From NCBI GenBank assembly GCA_034231615.1, contig CM067298.1, forward strand, positions 34,540,127 through 34,604,126: a stretch of 64,000 bases of DNA. Direction: 5' to 3'. The notes below the pieces were generated by a model. The model worked only from the letters and a program-made list of their open reading frames with translations, was not told the origin of the DNA and ran no database searches. Below, piece after piece: positions 31,292 to 46,400 of the stretch (position 1 is the stretch's first letter; each line of letters begins with the position of its first letter). Both the position numbers and the translations under genes were made by a program. The DNA is from Meghimatium bilineatum (Eukaryota > Mollusca > Gastropoda > Stylommatophora > Philomycidae).

Positions 31292-34200
31292 CTATAAAAG
31301 TAAAAAATATTAAATCAATAAATATATTTTATTTTAATATCACATGTAATATTAATCATTAAAAACAATAGCATTAAAAACACTTAATAACAGCTAACAG
31401 TAGCTATAAAGTGGACAGATAATTTCTGTTCTGCAGATTAAAAATGAGTGCATATTTATCTCCTCATAGGCGCGAATTGCGTATTGGTGGTCGTGTCTCT
31501 CCTCGGTCTGTATGCACCTAGAGTGTCAGGAAGTAGGACTCTATTTTCCAAATCAAAGGCCAGTCTTCTAGCGATTATCCTCTCCAGCACCTTGCTGTAA
31601 ACATTTTATAAGGTGATGATATAACTCTTGATGTTGGAGGTGTCTTTGCCTGGCTTTGCCAGGGGGAGAAGGTAGCGTGTAGACACTCTTCTGGTATGAG
31701 TCCTGTTTTCAGACTTGAGTTTAAATCATCAACAATTGTTTTAAGCCGGTTGTCTGCAATATCTTTCAGGAGGCTGTAACGTATTCTGTCGGGTCTTGTT
31801 GTACCATCTGATGTTTTCTTATTGTTCTCTTTTACATCCTCCAATGAGATCAGTTCCTCACCAGCAACATCGCTTCTTACCAGCGATTCTGTTATTGGCC
31901 ATTGTAGTCTTACATTCATCAATATTGCTCTGATCTGATTACTGGAGATATCTGCTGAAGAAAGCACTCCCCTCTGCGGATAGTATAAGCCCAGACTCGT
32001 TCTTCAAGCACAAGTTGTATTTTGTGTCAGTTATTCTATTCATTGCCTTATGTAATTTCCAAAATTTGTATAGGGCACTGTCAGCTGCAACATCTTATGC
32101 AAAGTTATCCCAGCGTTCTTTCTTGGCTTCCTTTGCAATTTGTTTAAAGGCTTCAGTGGTCTTCTTCATAGTAATCTCTAACTATTTTTTACTTTCCATG
32201 GTGACTTGTGTCTGTTGTCTCTTATGTTACCACTCCCTGATACTTTGCTTCTTCTTTACCCATGCAGACTCTTATCTCTTCAGTCCACCATGGGGGTTGT
32301 ATGTTTGATATATAATATAGTTGATTTTATTGAAAAATACATAGATAATGTTATTGTTATTGACAAACTAGTGCAAGTTATTGCATCCTGTTGATATTTA
32401 GTGTTTTAAATTCAGAAAAGTTAATTCCGTCCAAATGAGAAACATAATTCAGGAGGCAAAGAGTTAATAAGTACATCTGTACTGCTTTTACTTTACATAA
32501 TTAAACATACCTTATAAAATATATTTATGAATGATTTAAAGAGAATAGAAAAAAAAACTACAGGCTATAGTCTAACCTTTCCCTTAGGAGCTTCAGATGT
32601 TGCAGGATACATAAAAATACCTCCATAACAGATTGTACGATGGACATCAGCAACCATGGATCCAATATACCGAGCTCCATATGGTGACTTTCCATCCTAA
32701 TAGAAATCAAAAACTTGATGAGTTCTCATTTCTTGTTTAGCAGTTGAATAAAATATACAAAAAATGCAAGAGTAACTTTATTTGGAGTGTGTGAATAGAT
32801 CTATAAAGTATTTCTTAAACATATCAAATGATGCTGCTTCTGATGCTATTGTTGTTGTCAATATTCAATTGCTGCTGAATTGATCTACTCATAGCAGCCA
32901 AGGGTACCTGTAAAACTTTTTCCTGGCAGTTGAGAGAGAAGGACACTTCATGAAGTGTTTAGTCGCTCAATGTGAACAGTGTCCACACATTGGTTGTTGA
33001 CTGGGGCTGATGTTGTTTAAATGGATATTTATTCTGGCATGTCCTGTTCAAAACTAAATGAAAAATAATTGATTTCTACAGCAGAGTTTATTTATTTTGT
33101 CATTGTCTTTTGATCGAATCAATTCACTATTTACATTTTAACCAGTCTGCCTATTTTATTAGCTTATCTATTCAGTCAGATTTTCCTTGTGTTGTTTCTG
33201 AAAATCTGTTAGCTTGTAATACTGCAACTCCTTTTTTTTCCTTTTTTTTTGAGGCACATTTCTTCATGAGTTTGTGTGCTGCCTCATTTCCTGATATAAC
33301 ATTATGGCCATGGATCCATTGTAGAGTTACACCAATAGGATTCACTGCAAAGCGAATTAAACTGATGAAATGTGTTGTGATGGGGTTCTACACTGCTCTT
33401 CCTAATTGCCTTAAGAATTTATAATGTTTTGCTCTTCCTAAGCAATAGATATCCTGATTTACATATAAGCTCTGCTTTAAGTGCTTTCAAAACAGACATA
33501 GAATCTGCAAATAAAACTATGATTATTTTTGTTCCCTGAGTTGTTGTGTACTATTGGTGTACCAATTCAATGACTCTTGATAGCCTCAGCGACAACTTCA
33601 TAATTTGAACTATTTTTACCACAAAAGTAACATAGGTAGATCCATCAGGGTAAAGAATAGATGCCACATCCTGCAAAACATGTGGTCTTATAAGTCATGC
33701 CATTAATGTAATCATGGATTGCTGATACTGTGTAGTCACTTATGGTCGATAGGGCCAACGTATTCGAGAATGTGGGTAGTGTTCCTAAGTTGGCTGCTAA
33801 ATCTATTTATTTTGCTTGAAAAGTTACTTCTTTTTAGTGTTCATTCTCAAACTCCTGCTGGATCTCTCTTGTAGCAGAACAATGGTTCTACTTGTTTTCC
33901 AGCAGGATATAGTCCAGAGATTAGATATGCATTGTGTTGCTGTTTTATTTGTACCAATGGCTGACACATCAGTCTTCAGCTAAGAAAGTTAGTTGATACA
34001 GTATAAGCTTTCCCAATGAGGCAGTCCATGGTGTTTGTTTTGTAGCTTCTTTTTTGGTAGATGATGTTTATCATTTTCCTCTTTGACTATATCCAAAAAA
34101 AAAGATATTGTCTTTTTTTTCCAAGTATCCATAAGTATTTTGTTTGGGTGTCATTATTTTGTCTCTTATACGTCTCTACAGCTTCCATCAGTGCTCTGTT

Positions 34201-34368
34201 CCATTTGATATCCATCAGTTCTATATATGCCCACAAATTAGTCCTAGAACTTTACTCTGCACCCGATTCAGAGATGAGATGGTGAAGTTATTCACTATTG
34301 TCTGGAGAGGAACACAATCCATTGCCAAACTTACACAGCTGAGATACAGTTGGCTAGGCTGTTCCTCC

Positions 34369-34465
<97 letters not shown>

Positions 34466-37400
34466 TCTGGGTCTTTCTCAGATAACGATGCTACCATATT
34501 TACGAAAAGTAAAACGAAAAAAAAAAGATAAACGGAAGGCCCATTTGTGTTCTTCATTTTTTTAAGGAGCATTTCCCTTGGATATGTTTATCCAGCAATG
34601 GGTGGATCTATATTTTTATATCACAGAATCAATATATCATCACAACTGAGATTTTCGTGAAATGCAGGCACTTCCAGTAAATCCTTCCTCCAGTGTAGTA
34701 GGACAAAGTAATAGGATGTCCTTGTCCATATCTTTGCATCCAGGAGCACTCCTCGCAACTGTAACATGCATACTGCATCTTTATTGGTCAAAGGCAAGTT
34801 CAACAAACTTATGGTAGCCATTTTGTAACTAGGATGGAGCTGGCAGAGGGATATCACAAATATTCGTGAAAGTTGGCCCGTTATCTGGTAAAGAACTTAT
34901 CTCTTTTTACTACTACAATTTTAAAATATGAAGCTTCAAATTATAGAGAGAAAAAAATTAGATGGTGACAGACATGGTTCAAAATCTCCCCATCCACCTG
35001 TTACAGAGTTATTTATTGATTGGTAAATGCATGCAGACACATCTCTCCACCTTCCAAAAATGTAATTTTGACTATTTTAATGTTTTATAATTTCATAGTA
35101 GAATTTGGATACAGTTGATTGAAACACAGGTATAACATAAACAAATTGCACAGAATACACATTCCTCAGCGAACAGAAATACTGAATAATACACAGACTA
35201 TTAGGCATTAATGCTGTTAGTTGACAAACATTATCATCAAGTGCCATGCTGACTGATATGAATCCACAATTATCTATTTCTAGTATCTTGTATTAGGATA
35301 AATGTTGACTATTTATCATGCTACAGTGTTAAACTACCTAATATTTTCTCATAATGCCATCCTTGACTGCTTTGAATCTTTTTCTTTTAATTATGTTCTT
35401 CATACCTTCCTGTCTCATAAACAATCCAAAAAGTAAAAATCATCTCTTTCTTATATTGTTTATGGTACAGTACAAGTAGACACCACCACATGTTTAACCT
35501 TAAGCACACTCACATGAAGTGCGTTCGACAACAGTTTACACTGTATAAGATAGCCGCAGTCTAGTGTATAAGTCCCACAAAGGCCCTGTTGCTAGGTCCT
35601 CTGTAATCAGTAAAAGAAACCACATCTTTAAAATTATGGTTACCAGATTATTTGAAATCTGGCAAGTTATTCAATTGACTTCCTTTTTTCTGCAAGTTTA
35701 GTGGCAACATGGACTGAATGTCATTGAAATTTTTGCAATCTGTTGACAATTTCAAACCAGAGCAGCACCATGAAAGTGAATTGGGTTTTATAGACTTTTG
35801 TTTTATTGTTTTTCAGTAAAATCATTATGGATTATGATTCAGATGATGTCTTCTTGAGAGGTAAGTTGTTTTCACACTTGAAAATACATTAGACCACAAG
35901 GTTTCGAATATTTTGAGGCTGTTTATATATATTAACTGTTTTGGAGAGCTTCAGTTTTGGACTAGATCTAGCTTTCGAGAACAATTTTATGACAACCCCA
36001 TAAGCTTATTCATTTTCCCCAGTGAAATTATGACAATTTGACCATAAATACTGTCGAATTAGGTCTGTATCACACTGTTGCCCTTCCAAGAAATTTCCCC
36101 AAAAAAGTCAGATTTTTCTTTCTTTTTTTTCCTTATTATTTGTTTGTTTTTAATGAAAAAATGTCTTTATGACTTTCTCACAAATTTTGTATCACACACA
36201 CACACACAAAACATACACCAATATATGCAGAATTCTTCTTCTTCAGCATTCATTCTCAAACTCCTGCTGAATCTCCCTTGTAGCAGGACCATGGTTCTAC
36301 TAGATTTCCAGCAGGATGTAGCCCAGAGAATGGAAATGTATTGTGTCACTGTTTTATTTGTGCCAATGGCCCGACACATCCATCTTTGGCAGGATGCAGA
36401 ATTCAATTCTTTATTTATATGTGCAAATATTATTTAAATAGCTCTAACGACAAAAAAGTTATCGCATTTTCACAACAGGCACCCACTATTACACAACATT
36501 TTCAAAAAAGAATCCGGCTACAGTAGAGAAATTACGTAATTGTAAACTAGTGTGCTTAATGTTAATTATTTCCCTTGTCTATGTTTGTAAATTTCATGTT
36601 CATCATTTAATAATTAAAATATTTATTTATTTAGGGTTGGAGTTAGGGTTAGTTATGTAAAACACAACTATACTAACCAAAACCTAAAATAAATGCATAT
36701 TTAAATTATTAAATGATAAACATGAAATTCACAAGCATAGACAAGGGAAATAACTTGACTATGTGGTGGTGTCTACTTGCAATATACCTTATTTACCTTT
36801 ACTACATTAAATGCAATTTATGTAACTTGCCCCAGCGTTTTTCGTAGTACAACCGGAAGTGGGTTTATATTTGTGCAGATGAAATGGAGAAGGTTAAGTA
36901 ATATGAGAAAGAGGCAATGTTTATTTTGATAACCATAAATAATAAATAAACATAAAGATTGTGATCTCAGATGAAACATTGGTAATCATCCACTAATAAG
37001 AGTCAAAACTTCTATGGTCGGGGTCTTTGTTACCTCTAATATTTTATGATAGTGTGTCCTGACATAACCTAATTGGACTTTGTTGTCCGCTGGTAGAATG
37101 GGGCATGATTCTCCAAAAGAGACTCATTAACTACCTACAAATAAGCGTCAACTACCATTATAACTTGGTACGGATCAACGAAACATTTATGTAATAACAG
37201 AAATTTGCTATACACAGCACTAACAATAAAGAATTAATATAATTGAGGATTTTGAAAAGAGTTGTTAGGGAAATAGGAAAATAAGTTGTAAAAGAATGCT
37301 CTTTATAGGAATTGAACTGCATACAGCTTCGATGACTTATTTGTAAATCAGATGATAAGTAAGTTTGATACTGTTCCATTTATCTGATACCAATTTATTT

Positions 37401-40400
37401 TGCAACTTTAGTCAATACACTCAAGTTAAGAGTTAGCAAAAATATCAAAGAAATATTAAATATTATATATACCTTTGGTCTTTTCTTGCTGTTAACATAT
37501 TCTCTTGTTGCATCATCCCAAAACATGTCATAACCTTCATTCAGTGAGTAGATCTTGCCACGAGGTTTGATTCGCATGTTTTTTTCTGTTAACAAGAACT
37601 CTCCAATCGACTGAATGGGATACCAACGATTTTTTACATTTAGAAAATTATTGTTATATGTACAATAAATACTATGGTTTTAAAACTAAATACATACTGT
37701 ACAAAACTAAAGTGTTGTCAATAGCTCTTTTCAGTTCAGCATTTAGACATTAATCCGTCACACATATTCCTTCACACATCTGTACTGAGGTGCACAGGTA
37801 TATGCATTTCACAAGTGCAATCCAAGAATTATATAATCAAGATCCTAAAAGTACCTATTCATGCTGCACCCTGGAAACAGATTTCTGTGAAGTTTGTGAT
37901 TGGCTAACACTTTATGAGTCGTACCTAGGGAGTGCAGACCAAGGTGGAATGAGAACTGTTTGCGCAAGGCAAAGAATCTCTCTGAATAGAACCTCAATCC
38001 CCAGAGCTAAAACACTGTTGCAGCATAATGTAAGACGACAATCCTGTACTGCCGGGTTGTCGTGTGCAAAAGCTCACAAAGGAAAAAACAGTGAGCTAGT
38101 CTGTGGGAATAAAGGCAGATCTATTGAGTAACTGTGAAGGTAGCACAGCGTCATGTGCAAGATTAAGTGAAAAAATTGAAACAATAACAAAAGAAATGTT
38201 CATGCCTGAGAGCAACTTTCAACCATCTTTTGACAGCAGGTTGTGTGGAAAAGTAAAGGCAGGATATCATACAGTCCCACTACAAAGAAAATGTTGGTAG
38301 AAGCTATTACTTGGATGAGATGCTCACAATGTTGGTGAAAAAAACCTCAGCTAAGAAGGAGAACTAACCCTATTCAAACTTTGCTGTTAGAGATTTCCTA
38401 TACTGGAACCAGATTACAGTCAAGATAAGGGTCAGTGTCCAGGAAAACAAAGGGAATGGCATCTAATTATATGAGACAAGTTCATTGGCAATGGAATACA
38501 TACAAGATATAATCAAATGAAGTCTAAATCCCTGCTCAGTGTCTCCCTAAGAAACTTCTACAAAGGGACACAATTTTCCTGCAAAGTCCAATGACACAAT
38601 GGGTGATAAACTGTCACAGTGTAGAGCATATTCTCACTCATTTGCCTGATGACAGAAAGGAAGACTGTCACAGACTATGAAAGCTTGCCTAAAATAAAAG
38701 CATGCCAAAATAAGGTGTGCTGGGTTAGAAGGCGCAAATAATGCAGCACTGCTGTAAACCAGTGCACAACATACTTCAAGCTCCCTGGGAGAAATTACAC
38801 AATTCATGCTTGTTATCAGAGAACGAACATAGTTGAAAATAGATATGTGCTGCATTTTTTTATTGACATCCTCTTCTTCATTTTGTTTAATTTTGCTATT
38901 TGCTATCTCCATAGATTATGTATAATGCACACAAAAAACACTGACCGGATCATACATAAATCCATTGACACCCTGTCCAAGTGACAGAACCACCATTGTA
39001 GCACTGCCATACAGAGCATATCCTGCACACACCATGTTCTTTCCCTGTTGCAGTACATCAGTGACTGAACATGGTCCATCAGATGTCTGCAATTCAAAAG
39101 ATTGTTTAAATAAACAGGATGTATTAAAATCAAAATGTTTAATAAACTCCAAAATCTATATAAAAATTATTATGAAAAGATATTTTGAATGCAGAACATA
39201 AACATGATAAAAATCACAATCTAGAATTATGAAGAGAACTGAAATTACTTTTTAGCTTCATTATGGGTAAATGTGTCCACACATTCCAACTTTTTAATAT
39301 TAGGCTTGGTTTCATACAGCTTCTGAGACGCGGAGATAAAAAGCACACAGAATCCGCTACCAATAATTCAATCTGTGTGCAACACACTGAGAGCCCCCAC
39401 CCCCCAAAAGGGTCTCCCAGGTGAAGGGGAGCCTTCCTGTATGTTGTGCACAGATTCATGGATGCTGCATTGTATGTGCATTTAGCGAATGTTTGTTTCA
39501 TTAAAAAATGTATGGTTTATTTCGTTAAAAATGTGGACACATCTCCCAGTAATGTATCACATTTGACATCATAATTTAAATATAGAGACAAATATTAAGA
39601 CAAAACATCAAACCAGCCAATCTTTAATTTTCACTTACTAGATAAATCATCTTAGTCATATCAATGTAACCCTTACTTTATAGCTGTAAACCTTCTTGCT
39701 ATTTTGGGGGATAAACATGCAACTATCATTGCTACAACCAATATGTGTGCAAAAAAATTATGGTTTAAATTTAGAAGAAGCAAGCATGAAAAATGTGATA
39801 CTTATTGGATTATTCATCATTACATCTCTGCTGATGAAGATATATTATGTATTCTAATTAGAATCTAGTAGAGCCTATAACTTTTTAATCTTCTTCCTCT
39901 TCAGCATTCATTCTCAAACTCCCGCTGGACCTATCTTGTAGCAGGACGTAGTCCAGAGAATGGAAATGTGTTGTGTCGCCATTTTATTTGCACCATAGGC
40001 CCGACACATTCATCTTTGGCGGGGTTTTCAATATGACTCTTAAAGTTTTGGCTTCAGGTCTACACAATATCAAAGAGACCTCTAAACAAAATCATGTGTA
40101 AAGAGCCACATAATAAATATTTTTCATTATTAATTTATTCAAAGACTATAATTTATAACTAAAATATAGTAAATGCATCGACTTTATAAGGTTATTTCTA
40201 TTTTTGTGAGATTTCTGGGCTTTGTGATTCTTTGTAAAGGTTTCCATCTCAAATGGATGACAGGTAGGCCTATGTTGCTGGTGAGACTTTTAGCATTTCG
40301 TTCCTTCTAAAACAAAGCAAATAGCAGAAAACAACCAATTTAGTACATGTTACTAGTGTGTCCTCTATCTTTGAACTTCTACTATGCCTGTGTGGTGTCG

Positions 40401-43400
40401 TAGTTCAAAGGGGAGCAAAGAATAGCAAAACTGTGATCTACCATGCATGTCATAAGAGTCAACTAAGGAGGTTTAGGTTAGAATTGTGTGTCCCATAATT
40501 TCGGTCAAAGTAATCCAAGTCATGCTGAAGTTGGATGAGTCAGGCCAAAATTAGCAAATATCACAGCCAAGATGTAAACCATGACAGCACATTACATTCA
40601 TGAGATTACATCTTGCTAACAAGCAGGAGTTCAAGAATGAACAAAACACGAAAATTTGACGATGACATCATACAGTTAATCAGCACCCTATTACCATCAG
40701 CAGAACACTCTTGGTATCCTGAGCAACACCTGTGACAACATGATAATGGCACTTTTTTTTCTTAAAATTTCAGTTACAAATACTTCAGGTTTTCATATGA
40801 ACTCACCTCACATATCGATCTTCATAGACTTTTACCTATCTTTTACATTTCTTACAATTACAGTATTTCTGACATTGATGATGTACTAATAAATCTTCAG
40901 AAATGTGACACTTATGATGATAAAAAAATCATAGAACTATATCTTACTTTTCTGTAAATGCCAAATATTGATCCAATAGAAACCAAGCAGTCAATGTTTG
41001 AGGAGCCATCTAAAGGATCGAAGCATACAATGTATTTTCCCTGTAAAAACAAATAAGCAAAAAATCTTCATTCTGAAGAAATATTAATAAGAATATATAG
41101 CAACAAAAATAATCTTGACAGCATATTTATAAAATGAAATATTTATGCTAATTTCAGCAAAAACAGTTGACATTGCAGAGAATATAACAGAGCAGTCGAA
41201 CACATTGAAGCCTACACGAAAAGTATATTATGTTTGAGTATAAACAAAAACATTAACTGAATAAATACAAGAGTGATAAATTTACACTCCCTCTGGGTAC
41301 TATTATCATCATCATTTTAATATATGATACATTCCTCTAATTTTAATCAAGCCAATATTCTTCTTCTTCTGCGTTCGTTCTCAAACTCCTGCAGATTAGC
41401 AGGATGTAGTCTGGAGAATGGAATGTGTTGTGTCATAGTTTACAGCACTGCTGCGATATCTGCGCCTTTCGGCCTGACACATCCGACTTCAGCATGGCTT
41501 TGGGTCACTGACCCTATATGGGATGAGACAGCAAACTCCATCCCTTAACCTCCTTATTTGCCTTTTACGACATGCGTGGAAGGTAAACAGTGTTGCTATT
41601 CTTTGCTCCCCTTTCGGGCCCCAGCAACACACAGGCGAAGCCAATATTATCTGGGTAAGTTAAATGTCATTTAATCTAATCTATATAGAACATATATTAT
41701 TTTATAATATTGCTGCATACAGTGTAAGAGAAATCTAATATTTGACTTCCACTGTTGCTGTTGTTGATTCAATCCCTAGGAACTTTGATCGATTACCTCA
41801 AACTAATGTGGTCTCAAGAGTCTTATTCCATATCCAGAGAATGCAAACTCTCAGCAGTGTGCAATACTTTGCCACAGTCTCCAACCCATAAGGGGTGAAT
41901 TCTAGGAGTGTCATTGCTATTTTACCTTTCAGTAATATGCTGAGTTGGAGTCATGAATTTCAGTTCCCGTGCCAAGCATTTTTTCCTGTCAGAGATGTTC
42001 AAAGTATCCAATCTCTGGGCCATGATCACTAAGATGGGTGGGGCAGCCAGTTATGCATTCCTCACCATCCAAATAAACTCTTCAATTGTGCATAGCCAAC
42101 ATGTTTTCCTGATTCTGGGCTGACTCAGAGAAATGTCACATTCTGCACAGAATTGCTTTTCATCAAACCCCATGTGTTACCTTTTATTAGCCAGAGCACT
42201 ATGTACATGTTGGCAGCTAGGACCATGGTCATATGGGTGGAGCTCAGCATGGTGTAAAATTCTGGGTTCACTGAATGTTATACCACAAAGGGAAACAATT
42301 GTAAAGATGAAATATTGTGATACTTCAACAAGAGGAAAGATTCAGTATATTGGCATGTCATCTAATGAGAGTTTCCTATTGCGTAACGGCTGGTCTGATG
42401 GACAAACAGTAAGATCTTACCCATATGGCTTTGAACTGTTATATTTTTCTTTAATTATCATTAATTATATCAATATAAGAATGATTCTGAATGAAATTTT
42501 TAATAAGTCTACATTACTTCTAGCATGATTTTGCTGTACTACAGTGTGAATTCTGTGAGTTATTTTTCATATTCAGATGTGTAGTACATGACATAGGCTA
42601 TTTATTTATTTCAATTACACTTGTTTCTGTTTAGCAAACTGTTTTGTTTGGTTTGATTACATTTATTTTTTAAACCAACTTGGCATAAAACTCACATGGA
42701 CTGAGAATTTAAACATACTCAGATTTTTGTCTGAGAAAAGTTATGAACATCAGATGGCAAGACAAGATTCCAGATACCACTGTCTTTGACAAATCTGGTA
42801 TCCCCAGAATTGACACTATCCCGATGCAGACACAGATTCAATGGGCACGTCATTTGGTACGTATGCCAGACCATCGCCAGCCAAAGATACTTCTTTATGG
42901 TGAGCTGGAGAAGGGTAAACAATCTGAAGGTAGCCAAAAAAAGTTCTACAAAGACTTGTTAAAGACCTCACTGAAAATTTTTGAAATAAACCAAGACACA
43001 TGGGAAGATTTTGCACAAAATAGGTCTACAAGGCAGTCTACAGTCAAAAGAAGCGCATCATATTGTTAAAAGAGGAGAAATGCTGCAGTCCAACAGTAAA
43101 GAGTAGCTAGAAAGTCATGCATAGATCAAAATCCGCCTACAGTGGTCATTCCATGTCCGAACTGTCCAAGAACATTTACAGCTCAAATAGGGCTCATTAG
43201 CTATCTATGAACTATTAATTAAGCATGGGCATAATCACTTGTGATGGATGAACATACTTCTCATGATGATTCCTATAAAGCGGCCATTTCAATTACTTAT
43301 TGACCAAGTTTGTAGATCGGCTGTGAATGGTTTTTTTAATATAATTTTTCTAAGTATTCATGTTACGTTATGTGAATAACAAACATAATAATTCAAGTAA

Positions 43401-46400
43401 CATGTCCAAACTAAAATAACAAATTTTTGGATAATCTATAATTGGATAACCTAATCCAGTTTGATTGCAAATTGTTGTGTATAAATATTGTAAGTATAAA
43501 TTTCATGCCACAAAAGAATAGGCACTATCCTTGTTTTATACATTACTGACTATTTTTCTTTAATTAAATATTAAAGTTATTATTTAACTCAAATAAAACA
43601 GTCCTATTCTCATTTTCTCCTTTCATTTATGTTTCTTCTTCTTCTGCATTCATTCTCAAACTCCTGCATATTAGTGGAATGTAGCCTGAAGAAAGGAATG
43701 CATGTGCATGGTTTACAGTTTAGCTGTGATATCTCTTCATTTCAGCCTGACATGTCAGACTTCAGCATGGGTTGGGACAGCAAACTCCACCCTAGAACCT
43801 CCTTAGTCACCTCCTATGACATGATAGGCAGATAACAGTGCTGTATTCTTTATTCCCCTCTTGGGTCCCAGAAGCAAACGGGGGTCATTTTTGTTTCCGA
43901 CACTTGCCCATGTGTTGCCTGGAGCCCGAGAGGGAGCAAAGAATAACAACATTTACTTTCCATGCATGTCGTAAGAGATGACTAAGGAGGTTATGGGATG
44001 AAGTTAACTGTCCCATTCCATAAATGGTCAAAGTGACCCAAAGCTATGCTGAAGACAGATGTCAGGACAAAAGGTGCAGATATTACAGCAATAATGTAAA
44101 TCATGACACAATGCATTCCATTATCCAGACTACATCCTGCTAATCTGCAGTCTGAGAATGAAGGCAGAAGAGGAAGTTTAAAACAATATATAATATGTCA
44201 TGTGACGTATTCCTTCCAGAACGTTGTCTTCCCAATGAACTCTCTGAACCTCTCTCTGTCTTGGGCGATGTGGCTTGCATTTTCTAGCGATGTATTCATG
44301 TTATCTTTAATGTTGTCAGTCCATCGTCTTCTTGGTCTGCCCCTTCTCCTCTTTCCAGGTACTCTTCCCTCCATTATTTGTCTTTCTCAACAGTTATGTC
44401 TCTTTATATGACCAAACAGGCGTAGTTTTCTTTTTGTTATTGTGTTTAGTAACCAACACTCTGGAATATTCAGTGTGTTTATAATATCTGAGTTTCTGAT
44501 TTTATCCTTCCATGATATTCTAAGTATCTTTCTGTAGCATTTCAGCTCGAAGGCGTTGATCTTCTTTGCCGCTGTTTTACTTAGAGTCCATGTTTCACAG
44601 CCGTATGTTGCAACCGGAAAAATAAAAGTTCGTAACATTAGCACTTTCGTTTCTATTTTGTTGTTTTTCCATATGTTTTTCAGCCGTGTTATTTTGCAAT
44701 ATGCCATTGCCAATCTCTTCCTTATTTCTGCCATGCAGTCTCCTGCACTGTTGATGTTTGCTCCTAAGTATTCAAACTTATCCACACATTCTATCTCGGT
44801 ATTGTCAATTCTGATTTTTGGTTGTTGTGTTGTTATATCTGTTGACATGATTTTTGTTTTCTGCGTGTTTAAATACAAATTTTGTGCTTCGCTATATTTC
44901 TTTGTGTTCTTGATTAGTTGTTCCAATCCCTTTATATCGTTTGAAAGAAGTACTGTGTCATCTGCGTAGCGTAGTTCCGGGATTAGGAATCCACCTATGT
45001 TTAAAGCGTGGTAGTCAGTGTTGTGTATGTCTTCTCTCACGTTCCTCATTATACCTCATTATATATTATTATAATATAATATATTATAATTTAAATATAT
45101 TTATATGTAACATGCCACAATAATGTGATGTGTATAACAAAATATTGTTCCACAAATAAATTCTGACAATATATTATAAACATTTTGTATCAAATAAGTT
45201 TACAAATACCGCAATTTCATTTTCCTGAACTGAAAGGACCAAGACATTTAAAAATTAGCCATCAAACTGTATCCAGAACCATTACTGAATTTAGCAAAGC
45301 ATACTTTGTACTTGTCCTCTATTTCAATGACATGTTCATTCTCCTCTGACACCAATATACAGCAGGTATATGATGACCTCAACATGTTGATAAACAGATC
45401 ATTTGACAGAACATCCAGTTTCTTGACCGTATCACCAGTAGCATTTGATGAACCTGATATGCCATACCTTCAAAAGAAAAACATTAATGAATTTTCTATA
45501 ACTCATTCAATTTGCTTCAATAGAAATACAGCACATTCACTGGTTAATTATTGCAGAATGCTTTAATTAAAGAATTCAATGGTTTTATGGTTCTTTTTCC
45601 TTCTATATTCACTCTTAAAAAAACAGTATGATTTTCTGTAAATTTTAGTGGGAGAGTGTGAAAATGTTGTGCTGCTAGTTTTACAGCAAAAACTATACTA
45701 TTTGTGTCTTTCAGCCCAGCACATCTGATTTCATCATGATGTAATGTTTGTTTCTGCAGAAGACCAGTTTTCATGACAAAAAAGCTATACACCCATATCA
45801 ACACTGCCTTGCCAGTGTTGCCACTAACAGCTGAAAAATAGGATACTACCTAACAATAAAATATTAAATTTATGCTTTCTGTAATAGAGAATATTTCTCA
45901 ATTTTTACGAAACGTATTTAAATGAAAAAATTGAAAATAAATAATTACCAAAAAACTTCTTTTATACTACTAGGTATCCTGCCACAGATTTTAACAATAA
46001 TTTCTTACATAAAACTTTCTGTCTATTTGAGATCATTTTGTTTGTTTTATAGTGTAGCTCCTTGCAGTCAGATTCTATGTCGCACCTCCTGATGAGTGGG
46101 CAGCCTATAGGGTCTGGAAGCCTATTCTACATATACAATGGACAGCCTCTAGGGTCTAAGAGTCTATTCTATATATACAATCCAGAATCCACATATACAA
46201 TCAAGAGTAGTCTATGTGACAGATTTTACTGATATAGCTATGCTCAGAGTTGACTGTTGAATAGTTGTTCTTTCAGGACACAGAAGATGTTACATATGGT
46301 TAAAATGTTGTCGGTTATGTTGATTGAGCCACTGTTTCCTATACGGATGATTTATTATTGATTTAATTTCATTATCCAAGGTAGGACGTTCTTGTTGAAC

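Noticed and set aside
34621-34857. 78-codon minus-strand frame in FBPase intron 5
   Set aside because: No recognised motif, no splice support and no fit to the bisphosphatase.
37790-38300. 113- and 65-codon plus-strand frames in FBPase intron 4
   Set aside because: No family match, antisense to the gene and interrupted between frames.
42133-42528. 131-codon plus-strand frame in FBPase intron 2
   Set aside because: Length alone is weak evidence in AT-rich DNA and no motif is visible.
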